In this document: positions 1 through 12,460 of the stretch, one piece after another | Numbering within the stretch: position 1 is the first letter of the stretch | Layout: each line of letters opens with the position of its first letter | Source of the DNA: Lichenostomus cassidix | Taxonomy: Eukaryota; Chordata; Aves; Passeriformes; Meliphagidae | Reading direction: 5' to 3' | NCBI GenBank assembly: GCA_008360975.2 | Contig: CM039183.1 | Span: 57,214,850-57,278,849, forward strand | Length of the DNA: 64,000 nt | Made by a program: the position numbers and the translations under genes | The notes under the pieces: generated by a model | Databases searched by the model: none | Seen by the model: only the letters and a program-made list of their open reading frames with translations | What the model was told of the DNA's origin: nothing

Positions 1-1736
1 GAAGTTCTCTGACAGGAAGTATTAAACTACTTTTTTTTTGTTTTCAGAAGAGACTAACATAAACTGTGGATAAGCAAAAGAGAAATATTGTCCTGCTATT
101 TTATCCTAACAGGATCCAGTTAATTTTCCCTCTAGATGGATTTTATTTTGCATGATGAAGACCAAAGATTTGTCTACTGCAAACAGACTTCTGATAGGAC
201 CTTAACCTGCTCTGACTGAATCTACAGGGAGGGCATCTGATCCAAGGTAGTTGTATTGTTACAGCACAAAACACACCTGGAAATGGCAAGTGATTCTCTG
301 TGAGCTCTTACTGTGCAGAAGTGACTTGACCAGCCACGGGAAAACTTGGGACAACAATAATAACAAGTAACTCCCTCCCTTGGGTTTTTTTCATAGTTTC
401 ACATTGTATTAACCTAGCTCACAGAGACAATCTAAATTCCAGAATGGCTCCACAAAAGTTTCATTAGCAGGCCAAGATAAGACTGATCTGCTGTCTGTCA
501 CAGCCTCTGATCTCCAAATGATAATCAAACTTAGCTTCACTGCCAGAGAAGCTGCATGCCAACTTCCCACTTTGTTAACATTTGTCTCCTGTAGATTGAT
601 ATTAGAAGTGAGGCTGGATTCAAGAGCTGACCTATTTCTCCTCATCTTGACTATTAGGGAAACTAAAGTCTGAACTTAGAATCTGTTCCCTTGACTGAAT
701 CAAAGTCACTGAACAGAACCTACTTGGGAAATTTGGATATGGGTGAAGACTGTGGCTCAGGCTCTTTGCCACAAAAAAACCCTGAGTTTTAATTAATTGT
801 GCACAAGTCCCCTTTTCCTCTTATCCATTCCAGCAAAATACACTTTAACAGTCAAAAGTAATGCTTTGTATGTTGATGAAAGGCTTGGTCCTATAAACAA
901 GTCAGGGATTATCATCAACAACCTTGTTTTACTTTACAACAGATGTGTACATTCTAGTACCATTGGATGAGCCAATTACTCTCCTGAAAAATAAGAATAT
1001 TGTTGTCTAATTCTAGCTTGTACTTCTTATTACCAAGGGGTTTTTTGCCTTTGAGAAGATGAAATCAGTCCTCATAAAGTTGTGTCCTTAAATGTCCCCT
1101 ACTTTACATTTCAAAGAGATGCAATGACTCTTGTTAGACCTTTGTAGTGTAAAGCAGCTGAGATACTGCTCTGTCCAAAACACTTCTGCACCTGTGTCAG
1201 GAGAGTACCTAGAAATTTCCAGGTGCTAGAGAGCTGCTGGTTCCCCCTGGACTCTACTTCACAGCGTCTTAATCCCTGATGAATGTTTAGCTTCTAAAGT
1301 CAGTAAGAAGAATAGCTGACTCCAGCCATGGCTCTAAACCAGATGTGATTATGGCTCGCTAAGATGTATGATGTGCAAGGTTTTAGCACAGTGTTTTGAG
1401 GGCCTTTTAAGAGAAGGAGGAAGGTAGAAGCCAGGAACACATTATAAAGAACACAATAAATAAGTGCACCACTCTCAAGCAGGAGAGGGAAAGAAATGGC
1501 CCAGTTCCCTGCAAATACACTCCTTAGTAGAAAAGGCTAGACCCCTCCTCTCTGTGTAGAAAGGGAGCATGAAAATGGCTATTTTAAGTTGTTCCACTGT
1601 TAATAATGGAGACATGAAAAATGTGACTAAAAGCCTTCCAACTCCATAAGCTGCCTGAAAAATTGGAATGGGTAAGGGGCAGTCATCACTGTCACACACA
1701 ATCCCAGATAAGTAGGGACAAAGCTGGTGTTAGCTC

Positions 1737-1764
1737 CTCACACACACAAACAGACACACACACC
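1737..1764. repeat. Imperfect CA microsatellite
   Basis: A CACACACA run interrupted by AAACAG and then resumed. Confidence 0.8.
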
Positions 1765-2390
1765 TGCATGCACACTCTGCCTTCACCTCCCTCAGGAGGG
1801 AAGAAACCTGTCTCCCAGCTGGGATAATGAACAGTAATGGGTGCTCAGGGCTGCCAGGAACCCGGGCACAATTTGTGTTTCCCCCTAAGCTGCTGTGCTG
1901 GTCTTGATCCTTAGGGGGCTGCCAGGCTCCACCTCAGAGCCAGCCTGGGCACTGATTTTTAGGACAAATAAAAAGTTTTAATATAACATTTTTAGTATAA
2001 CTAAATTTGGTCATTTATTTGGAAAAGAAAATCTTTTGGAATAAAATAAGCAATGCCAGCACTAAATATGAAGTACTGGTAAGACAGTGACACTTACCTT
2101 AGATAACCAGCCAAAGGACTGATGGAGAGCTGTGCTGCTTGGTAAAAGAAGTCTCTTGCTATTCAACAGAGCTGAGAGAATAACTGAATTTTTGTTTGCC
2201 TGAACTCCTAAGTAAAGCACTGCCGAAAAGGGGAGGAGAGGTAGAAAGGACCATATTTTGCTCCAAAGGAAATTGATTTTTAGGAGATTCCTGCTAAACT
2301 GAAAAACTTAAAAAATATTTCCATTCCAGTTTAGGTCTTTTAAACAGAAACAGAAACAGGGCAAGACTTTGGCACCATGTATAAACATGC

Positions 2391-2423
2391 CTTTTTTTTT
2401 TTTTGCCTTTTTTTTTTTTTTTT
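2391..2423. repeat. Interrupted poly-T tract
   Basis: Two long T runs are separated by GCC. On the minus strand these are A tracts. They may be a retroposon tail, but no element is recognisable next to them. Confidence 0.8.
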
Positions 2424-2697
2424 GTGCTTAGTTCCAAAGAAATTAAGGCAGCAGCTTCCATACTGAAGTATATTTCAAAAATTTATAGGTGAGTTTGGCA
2501 TCCCAAGGGAAAAACATGGGTGCCCTTGTCTCTAAGGCACTCACTGTGGGCATCTCTGACTTGATTCCCACCCGTTACTGAGGGAATGGGAACATCAGCA
2601 TTCCCCTGATGTGTATAGACACAGGGTGGTGGAACTTTCATAACAAAAGGAAACTGCTCTAAAATCACCACCTCTCCAAACACTGGTACCAAGAAGG

Positions 2698-2929
2698 TGG
2701 ATACCTGTCGCTGTTGAGCAGCTAGCAGAGTAATGAAGGCACCAGTTCTCAGTGGCAAGAAGGAATGACCTTTATTGTTTTGATTTCATCACATATATAG
2801 AGTTCTCAAAAGTCACCCAGATTGGTCAGTCAGAAGCTTTCTCCCAGGCCTGATTGGCCAGGCCTGCACTGTCCAAGTTTTGGGACACTGTTCCAATAAC
2901 ATCCAAACTTTATCTTTATTTATAAAACA
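2698..2929 (-). mobile_element. Short endogenous retroviral LTR, probably solo (alpharetrovirus/ERVK-like layout)
   Basis: A 232-bp segment runs from TGG to ACA and is flanked by CAAGAAGG (2690-2697) and CAAGAAGA (2930-2937), a near-perfect target-site duplication. Read on the minus strand it has an upstream CCAAT, a TATATATG box, and an AATAAA about 25-30 nt further on. A U5-like end containing CAGCGACAGG follows. The tight TATA-to-AATAAA spacing resembles alpharetroviral and avian ERVK LTRs. No retroviral genes are seen on either side, so it is a solo LTR. The exact family and the last base of each end are uncertain. Confidence 0.6.
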
Positions 2930-2937
2930 CAAGAAGA

Positions 2938-5900
2938 ATTCTTGTGGGAAAAACCTGTGCTAGCCACAGATACCAAAGAAATTATTTGAATAAAGCTGTT
3001 TAGCAAACTCAGATTGATGGCAGCAGAGTGACTGAAACATCCATCTTGGGTTTATTGCTGACAAAAGGACACCCTGCTTGAGACAGCAGCATCTCCAAAG
3101 GTGGTGTGGGATGATCTCTTCAGGTGGGTACTGTCAAGTACAAACCATTATCTCAGTGGCATTTGTTACACATCCTTTACAAATTATACTAACTCTGGTG
3201 AGTTTAGTGCATCCCAGAAGGTCGAAAGAATCATTTTTGAAGGCAGCTGCCGAGGTAAGCACAGTGCAACTCACCTGGCAGTAGATTGGTGCACCTGCAC
3301 TTTCCTCTGTGCTTTGTCTAACCAGCCTATGCTCTCCAGGCTTCCCCTCTTTTCCATCTCCTCTGCCCATCTCACAGTGTTAGCATGACATGAGAAAGGT
3401 ATTTTAAAAACCCAGCATTGAGTGGTAGATTTGCTTTGGTGCTTGTTTCCAGGCATCATGACTATAATACAGCAGGAAAGATATTTAAATTTGTTTTTTT
3501 ATTAGCTCTCACTGGAAGACTTACTAAGAGCTCAAGCCAGTAGAATTGTTGCTTGTGCTGTGCAGAGATCAGTAACTTAGACAATAAAGATAGCTTACTT
3601 TATATTGGCCCCAGATGAACTGGTGGTTCCATTTTGATTGTATGGATGTAATATATGTTCAGTGTGGCACATTTGATTTGTAAATGTAGAGAATGAAAGA
3701 ACAAAGTAAGCTCAATATGAAAATTAATCAAGTTATTTTATTTGGGCAGGAGCTAAATTCAGTGTGGAAATGCTTCCCATGATATGGTAAAATACAGAAG
3801 GAGATTTAAATAGCAATATATCTTTTAAATGTGTACACATATACCCATCAACACATCCGAAGGACTTATACATGTATAGATGCATGTATAGATAGACAGA
3901 CATGACTGCAGGAATACATAAAACTTGAGAAAGCAGTGAATTCTTACTGAACCCTAACGAATTCACTTTAATACAAATATAATTGCATCTACACTGGTCA
4001 GCTTTGAACACAAAATCTACTTTCTAACATGGATCTCTGTTCTTGCCAATTAAAATGAGAAATCTTCTTTCGAAGGGTATCCATTTACATCCTGAGTTGC
4101 TAAGCTACAGAACAGAAGGGTACTGTTATGCACATCTTGTTTTCAGAGGCCACATCTCTGCATTCAAGGACACCAGCCCATATTGTTTTAGTTGTTACCT
4201 TTGAGAGCAAGTCTTTTATTGAAGCTCTTGAAGTTATAGTCAAGTAGTGGGAAGTTTTCTATTAAAAAAAAAAGCAGCAATATTTTATTCATAATCTATA
4301 TTGTATATTGACTATAACCTCATTTTGTCATTCCAAAATGCAGTAGTAGGAAAACAGAAGTGTCTTTTGCCAGGTTTTTTCTCCTACACAGGCTGGCACT
4401 CTGATTCTGCCACACTGATCCTGCTCTTTTCATTTCCCCAGAGCACTTCTGCAATGGCTCACTCCTAGGGAATGTTTGACCCAGTGGACTGTAGCTGTAA
4501 CTCCTGCTGTGTCTTCTGAGGGGAACCAGAAGTGCCCTCCTACCCTATTAGCTTCTCTATCAGCCAGCCTCATAGAAAAACACAAGGCACCTGTGGTTTT
4601 AAAAGTAAAGCTCAGCTTCTGTCCTTACAGAATGGTTATGCGACCAGCCCTAGAGGTTTTAGTGTCTACATCATCCAGAGTCACAACAATGTACAGAGCT
4701 CTTCCAGACTTCATCCATAACCTACTGGAACTATGTCTGCATGGATGAGGACATGCAAATCTTGCTCTGACACAGCAGCACCAACTCAATCCAGAAGCTG
4801 TAGCAGCATGGTAGTGTGTGATTCAGTGTGCCTTTGCTGCCTGCAAAGGGACAGCCATATAATTTGTAGGCTAGAGGTGGCTTATTTGCCAGCTCAGAAG
4901 GCAGCAAAGTCAGCCTGGTCCTCTACAATACAATAATAGATTGAGTGTACCAGATCCATGGTCCCTGGGTACCTTGTAACAGAGCTGTTGGATCTGTGAT
5001 CCACACACCACCAGTGGCTGCAGAATATCTGCAGTGTGATGGCCACAGCATTGTGTCTAGAGGTGCTGCTTTAATGTCTGTGTTTCCAGCTGCTAAACAG
5101 CAGAGAAAACTGATAAATGCGGATAAGATTTCTTTGTGCTCTATTTTCACTTGCTCTACTTGCTATAGAAGCAGTAGGTGATGAAAAGGACAGGATGAAA
5201 AGTGATGTGTAGGGCTGTGAAAGAGACAGAAAAATACAGCTGGGCATCTCTAATGAGGTGCAGTCCAGTTTATAAAAAAAAAAAAAGGTTGGGCTGAGCG
5301 CCCTAGAGCAACACAGGCCCAGATTCTTTGCAAACAGGAACTAATTGCTAAAAGCTCTCCAGAGGATTTTTTTTCATTTCTTTCAGTTAGCATTGGCAAA
5401 GATTTAGATATTTCATCAAGAGGAATGATCTCTTTTAAGTCCTTCTTTCTTAAATCTTTTTCCCCTCCTTATTGATGTGAGGATTGGCACCAATTTAAGC
5501 AACTTCTTTCATCTCTGAACATGGACTTCCTTAAATTGGTTTAACAATTTAATCCATTTAGCTGAAGTCCAATCCAGTCAAATCCATTCAAGAATTGCAT
5601 GGAACAGACCCTCAGTGTTTTACCCAAACCACCGCTCCATTAGCAACTTCAGTCAACGAGCTCATGTTGCTCCATTTGCTGGTAGCACACCCTGACACCC
5701 TCAGCTGACTCCAGGATGACTTAGGGGGTCTTTTGAGCTGGTTTCCAGCGAGAGAAAACTCAGTGTCTTGGAGACTGACTGTGGCTCCACAGGTATGCTG
5801 GCTTTATTTACACCTATGTGAAACCTGTTAAAACAGTCTCAATAACATATGACCACCACAACATCTCTGTAGCATAGGCCCTGCACAGCACAGCAATACC

Positions 5901-8900
5901 ACCATTCCAAACAGTTATCTTCCTTCAGAGCCATCTGTACATATCAGCAATATTGCAGGATTTTGTTGGGGTTTTTTCCTGGTGAATTGTTCAAGTAGTA
6001 GCAGAGATGACTGTCAGCCTGGTGTTTTGCCTGTGTTATAAGGAAAGAAAGAGAAGGAAATTTATAGGTCTGCTAACATTTTTCCCAGTTGGGCAGCAGC
6101 ACTCTGTGGGCTTTGCTGGGTGCTGAGGCAAGTGGGAAAGCCCGTGGTCACTGCCACATCATGGGACCAGACTGATCCCTTGGCTCTTCCCATCTGCCCC
6201 TTCCAGCCTGCAAATTACAGGCTGCTCTCCCACTGCAAAACATACATGCTCCCATCCCCCAAGTTTGTTATGTTATTTTTATGTTCATGAAATTATTAAA
6301 GTCAGGGTAAAAGGGACAAATAGTCCAGATTTGAAGATTTTCCATCTCGACCAAAAAAATGCTGCATGGCATGTGTGTTTAGCATTAGCAGGAAAATAAA
6401 TGTGCTGTTTTCAAATTTTTGCTTCAGGGTCAGCCAACATCAGTCTACCATGTAACAGCTTTGAGGGGGGAAAAAAAGCTTCACTTAAGGATACATCTGC
6501 CAGAGTAAACAGTGCCTCAAACCAGGGAAATCTAAAGCACATGCCTTATTGTCAAGTTTGGTTTAACTTGTTTTACAAATCAAAACAGCAGCTCAGTTTT
6601 TAAAACCTATTTTTAAGTCCACTAGTGTTTTACCAAGGAGTATAAAGACCTACATTACTGTTTCAGTCTTGGTATTTTAAATCAAATATGATGTACCAAT
6701 TTCTTTTCCATGACTTAATGTCTTATCCCATTCTTATGTGAAGCTCTTCCTAGCTCTTCATCATTTCTCATAAATCAGAAGATAAGATTCCCCATTTTAA
6801 TTGTCCTGATACACTCTGCTCTTTGTGGGCAATCTTTCTGTAGCCACTGGGCCTTCTTATGAAATATGTGAGTGTTCCCTCAATCCATGTTGGAAAAACA
6901 AAAAATTGCATGAATTTTTGTGAATAGGAGGAGGTTTGTGCTCAGAATTGACTTCTCCTTAGGAAGCAAAGCACACACCAAATGAGAAACCTCCTGCACC
7001 TAGGGTATGTGCAGACAATTCTTCTGATAATTTTGGGAGTATTTTCACACATATCTGAAGGAAGAATTTGGCTCTTCACAGTTAAAATAAAACACTGAAG
7101 AGTATTTAAGGAGAAAACCAAGCCTGGAATGTTTTGAAGACATTTCCAAGAACCTCTAAGAAAGGCAAAAGTCTTTGCCAAACATAGACAAACCTCATCA
7201 AACCCTATAGCTTCCTTTCAACTTTTATTGTTTCTGTTCCCCCACAAACCAAGCCTCAGCAGGTAATTTTGCTTGCTTGACTGCGGCTGAAGTTCTATGA
7301 TTATTTTATTCCAGTCTGAGTCGTGTTGAAAGGGGGTGGATGGGGTGGTCCCTCCCTTCTTTTTCATCTACCCAAAGCTACTTGTGCCCTTGCAGCTGTG
7401 ATTAATTTGTTTGGTTTTGCAGGGAGCTGGATCAGGGAATGGATCTATCTAAAAATCAATTTTCCGTAACCCAGCCCTCCATTGTGCCTTGCTCCTCCAG
7501 CACTGCTGGATGAGCAGCAATGTGAGCACATGGAAAAGATGTGGATATGTGACCAGATGAACAAAAAGAAGGAGCTGGTGGTTTCATCACAGCCTCCCTA
7601 TGCAATATTGGCTGAAGCAACCATACAACTTTAACCTAAACCTAAGGTTAGGCTGGTATCAGCCTCACTCAAGACCTGTTCCAAGATAAGTAGTGTTTAA
7701 ACACTCTGCATGTCTTTATTGAACATAAACATTGAACATTCTTAGTAAAAACTAAAAAGAAAAGAAAACCATTTAAAAATTCCATTTGTCAAGCTTCAAC
7801 TGTGCACACTGTTGCATGATAAAGAAGGGGAAACCTAAATGGAAAGAGATTCCTATTAATTGATGTCTGTGTTGTTGGATCAGTTATGTGCAACATGGCT
7901 TCGCATATCTATAAAGAAAGACTAATTTGGTGATATCAAATTAAATTTTCTCTTTTTTAGTGTAAAATTTTGCATTTGTTCATTTTACATTATTAAAATA
8001 CATATAATTATCAGGCAGTTATATACTACTGCACTGTAATTCCTGCTTTTGGGGTTGTGGTGGAGCACTGAGAAAGTGTTGGATGCCACTGTAGTAATAA
8101 TAATTCAGTTTTTAAAAACCTCTGAACACCAAGTATTTACTATAAAATATTATCCAAAGCAAGCAAAAATATAGGAGATGGCCCATTTTATATGAAAATA
8201 TATTAAAACTGAAGTCAGGTCTCTAGAATATCCAAAGCATTACTTTATTGACAGAAGTTCAAAAGGTAAAGATATTAAAGCCATACCCAACAGCCAAAAG
8301 TTGAAGTTTGTTTGAATCTGTGAGCCATTACTAACTCCAGTAGGACTGGTTATGTGTGTGTGACTGCTCACCAATACCAGTGTGTGTCCAATAGATCCCA
8401 CATCTTTAAATAAAACTGCAATAGATGCAGTCATTCAGGTGTGAAGCCAGAGTGAGATCAAAATTTGGCTTCAGCCAGTATCTTAGCAGGAATGGTAACA
8501 AAAGTATTGACTGTAGTGTGCAGTTGGCTTCAATGAACAAAGGAAATACACATCTAATTCCTGCCCAACATCAGCCAGACTGCTCTGAGATGGGAGGAAA
8601 TTTAACATTTTTAGAAGATTGGTGTTAGAAGTGTGTCTTCTCTCTTGGGAAGCCAGAAGGACTGAATCAGCTTTCCAGCATTCTTGTGAAAATTAAATGG
8701 CACTTGTTGGGACCTCCCATGCAGGAACTTGGGAAGCTACATAACTCTCCAGGAGCACCCAAGAATGAGTAACCTCACCAGGAAAGTTCCAGGATTTAAA
8801 TAAAGGGATCTACACAGACGTGATTCCACAGGAGGGAAAGACGAGGTGGGGGACAAAATAAAATAGTGGCTTGGAATGAGTGAACGCTCAATAGGAGAGA

Positions 8901-11900
8901 AGATCAACTCCTGGGCAGCTCTAAGCTCAGTGCTCCTGTGGCTGGCTGGTGAGGTCACCATCACAGCCTTTTCTTCCCCTGTTGATGTCCCAGACAAAGG
9001 CAGCGTTGGGTGGCCATGGCTGGGAAAGGAAACCTCTCTCAGCTTCTCGGGACAGTACTCGGCAGCCTGCGTGAAAGATTGGGCCAAACAGCTCTGAGGT
9101 GGCCCAGCCACTGATAAGGCCACTCCTTATCACCAGTGCTCAGCATTTCGGTGTGTTTGGCTGCTCAGCCATGTTGACCATCTCTTAAGAGCTGCCCTGG
9201 GTGTGCTTTGGCTCCCTGCAGAGGAATGGGTGTCCCTGAGCACCCTCAGATGATCTTCACATCCCAACAGGAAGGTCATCTCTCATCAGTTGCTTTTTCA
9301 TTTTTTTCCACATTCTTCCATTTCTTCTATGTCTTCCAGTTTAGATCATGTACTTCAGTCCCAAAAGCTGCACTTCCTGCCCTAGAGGCACTATCCATCC
9401 CATGCATGGGTGAAACAGATGTTGGATACAGGTGGTAATTTCGGCCCATTATTTAGCAGCTGTAAAAGAAAAAAATAGCTCAGCCAATTGCCTGCATACA
9501 AATGGCCCCAGCTTACCCATGCAGTTCCTTTCCTTTACTAAAGATATTGGCAAAAAGCTGCTTCTCCATCCAGCAAGTCTCCATCCATCTGGAGGTCTGG
9601 GCTGTCTGTACACCTAGTGTCGACAGCAAGGGTCTCAGTCTTTCAAGGTTTCAGGCCATTAAGGACTCCAAAGAAGTAGAAACTACTTTCAGGGCAGGCT
9701 CAGTTGTGCCTGTCCAAGAGAAACACAAATGAGGTGTGGATCTGATCAGCTACATACATTCCTGTCATGATGGTGTCATATGTAAACAGCTTGTTCAAAT
9801 CTACTCATTGACTGCAGTCTTCTGTCATGTTTGTGGAGGAGGCTGTGGAGAACTTGGACAAATGTCTTGCAGCAGTGCCTGGTGGAACAGGATAGTTGAG
9901 ACACCAGCCCACTTGGATCCCTGTGCAGAAAGCCTTTGTTGTCAAGAGCCAACATCTCTCATTTTGCTTCAGTCTCAAATTTAGTATGCAGACATTCAGC
10001 TCAGAGGAAGCCTTTTAACAGCAGCTGGCCATTTTAATTATAGCAAGAATATAAACAATAAATTTCTAATATTAGATACATTTCTCACAGTCCTTGTTTC
10101 TGCAAATAATGTCTTAGGACCATATCCAAGCCCCACTGAATCAGTGGAAAGTGTCCCACTGACCTCATTGTGATTGGATCAGGGCCTTAGTTTCTTAAAA
10201 TAAAATTTTACAAGGTACAGGCTAATCCTATTTCACATACTTTTAGTTAAACGGCTGAAAAGATTTTTTCTTTCCATTAAGATCCATAGAAAACCAAGAC
10301 ACAGCCACAATCTTGGCACCAAATATTCTATAAGGAATCTAAATTGTTTTACTCTTGGGTTTCAAAATGGTGGGTTTGGATTACAAATCCTGGGAGCAGC
10401 AGTGAGGGCCCAGGTGACTGGCAAGGGGTGACTCACCTTCCCCTGGAAGAGAAGCAGCAAGCCAAGCACACAGCTGCAGGCTGTGCTCCAGAGTGCTCAC
10501 CAAATTCCACCGATATTTCATTTGTTTAATTTTTCATATGTAGCCAAGCTCTAGGCGGCTGTAAGGAGCTAGAGCTACCAAAACACTGCGTGACAAGCTG
10601 TGCCTGTAGTATGTCCAGCCACACCAAACCTAGAAAGCAGTAAAGCACTCCCAAAACCATCTGATTTTGTGGCTTTCCAGCCCATAAAATTTCAGATAAG
10701 CTTTAGATAAGTAAATGGGGGAGGCGGGAGGAAGTTATCCAAACAAAAGTATCAACCTGCTCCTTTTATTCTATCCCCAGCCACTGGTGCAAACTGAAAA
10801 GGAAATGTCTTGGAAGAAGAAGGGAGGTTGCTAGGAGCAGAGTCAGTCACATGCAAACAGAGTTTACTTCTCCTGCACCCAAAGCAAATCCTCATCTTTG
10901 TCACTGCAGTAGCAGCCAGGCCAGCAGTCAGAGACCCCCTGCATTAATATCTACAGCATGGCAAAAGGTGTTGCTTTTAGAAGACGTAAAAACCATACGG
11001 GAAAAAGAAGAGAGAGCAAACCACATGAAAAAGAAAATCATGAAAGTGAAAAAATATAGGTGACACAAATGGAAAGGTAACATTCCCAACACACCCAGTT
11101 AATGCCACAATATTTCTGGTTTGCTTAGGTTTGGCTTAGTCTAACTCTATGAGCTCATGTTGCCTCTTGTGATGTTTAGGAACCCTGTTTCTAGCTGTAT
11201 GAAAATCCTGTGCCACCCTCCTGGCAAAGCTGGTCAGCCCTTCACCCCCAAAAGCGGTGTAAAATCTGGGGCAAGAGTGGAACCATGCCCCAAAGCAGAG
11301 CTGCCCCACTCAGTGCCATCTTTAGAAGGCCTGGTACAACCTTCCAAAATGCATAGATTTTAATGGTATCTGGATGTGGAGTTCAGATAAAACACATGCA
11401 GCCTGGGCTGCAATTAAAGTGCACTCACAACCTGACACATTCAAAGAACGTTTTGACACATTGGCGTGCAGATATGAATGCCATAGGTCAGATGAAAGAG
11501 AAGGGGCTAGAAAAACACCAGGAAGACAAAATGAATCCATGACAGCACCATCCAATTTCACCATCAGGAATAATGTATTTATTTTATGCCTGAGCCAAGA
11601 TTTAAATTGCCAACAGCTTTGTCATCATACCCTTTCACCCCTGGCTCACTTTTGCATGCAGCATATCACAAGACACAACAATTCATTTTCTCCTGTCTCA
11701 CTTCCTGCATGTTGCATAGGGATTTCTTGCCCCATAACTTGGGATTAAAGAGCCAAGTGATCCAACAGTGCAGTCTAATGCACACTCTATTTGATATTTC
11801 CACCTTGTGTTAGCCCAGTCTTGCCTCCACTCCCTTGGCCTTCTGAACACATGTTCATATTTTAAAATCAATTTTAAGTTTAAAAGATATTTTTCCATAA

Positions 11901-12317
11901 GCTGCAGAAGATCAGAATGATTGGTCCTAAGCTGGGGCTGTTCAAAAAATAAGCAAGTCTGCCTGGGGAGCCTACCAGGCATGAGATGCTCATGAGTTTT
12001 TTCCTCTGCAATATCTGCATAGACCCACGAGAGCCCAACAGTGGCAGAAAGAGCCCATCTTTGCAGCTTGTTCCCCCAGATCCTCTGAGGCAGCACTGAA
12101 GCAGCCCCTGGACCTCATCCTAAGATCTGCCTCTCCTGAGCAATTTAGGAAAGGAGCCATATAAACAACAGAAGGGCTAAAAAATATGATTTGAAATAAG
12201 ATACACAAAGAACAAATTCTATTGTCATCAAAAAGTATATTAAAGGTGATTCTTGTGAGCCGAGGCACTGATGGGGTGTTGAAGACAGAACAGATTTTTA
12301 AATTATCTTGCCTGGCA
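2938..12317. other. Intergenic, no gene seen
   Basis: Unique sequence without recognisable exons or repeats. On the minus strand around 5690-5830 an AATAAA followed by GCC and a GC-richer stretch faintly resembles an LTR, but ends and duplications could not be found. Confidence 0.55.
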
Positions 12318-12460
12318 GCCCTAAGATTAGCTCAGTTGGTTTAGGGCATGGCGCTAATAATGCCACGGTTGAGGGTTCAACCCCTGATATGGGCCATTCA
12401 CTTAGGAATTAGGCTCAGTGATCCTTGTGGGTGCCTTCCAGATCAGAACATTCTGTGATT
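12318..12460 (+). mobile_element. tRNA-Ile-derived SINE with CR1-like tail (TguSINE1 type)
   Basis: The head is a recognisable tRNA-Ile(AAT). It has an A box TTAGCTCAGTTGG at 12327-12339, anticodon AAT at 12356-12358 inside CTAATAA, a B box GGTTCAACCCC at 12374-12384, and 3' acceptor GGGCCA ending near 12396. The 5' acceptor strand is decayed. A non-tRNA body follows, ending with GTGGGTGCCTTCCAG and TTCTGTGATT, which resembles a CR1 3' tail and implies mobilisation by CR1 reverse transcriptase. This composition matches the passerine SINE TguSINE1. It is not a functional tRNA gene, because the acceptor stem is broken and the tail is fused. The 5' end is approximate. Confidence 0.85.

Larger units (their letters stand above)
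1..2689. other. Intergenic, no gene seen
   Basis: AT-rich unique sequence. Only short chance reading frames are present. Apart from the CA and poly-T tracts listed separately I see nothing identifiable. Confidence 0.6.

Noticed and set aside
5690..5830. Possible LTR fragment on the minus strand
   Set aside because: An AATAAA and a U5-like feel only; no ends, duplications or promoter elements could be defined.
12327..12396. Functional tRNA-Ile gene
   Set aside because: 5' acceptor strand is decayed and a CR1-like tail is attached; it is a SINE.
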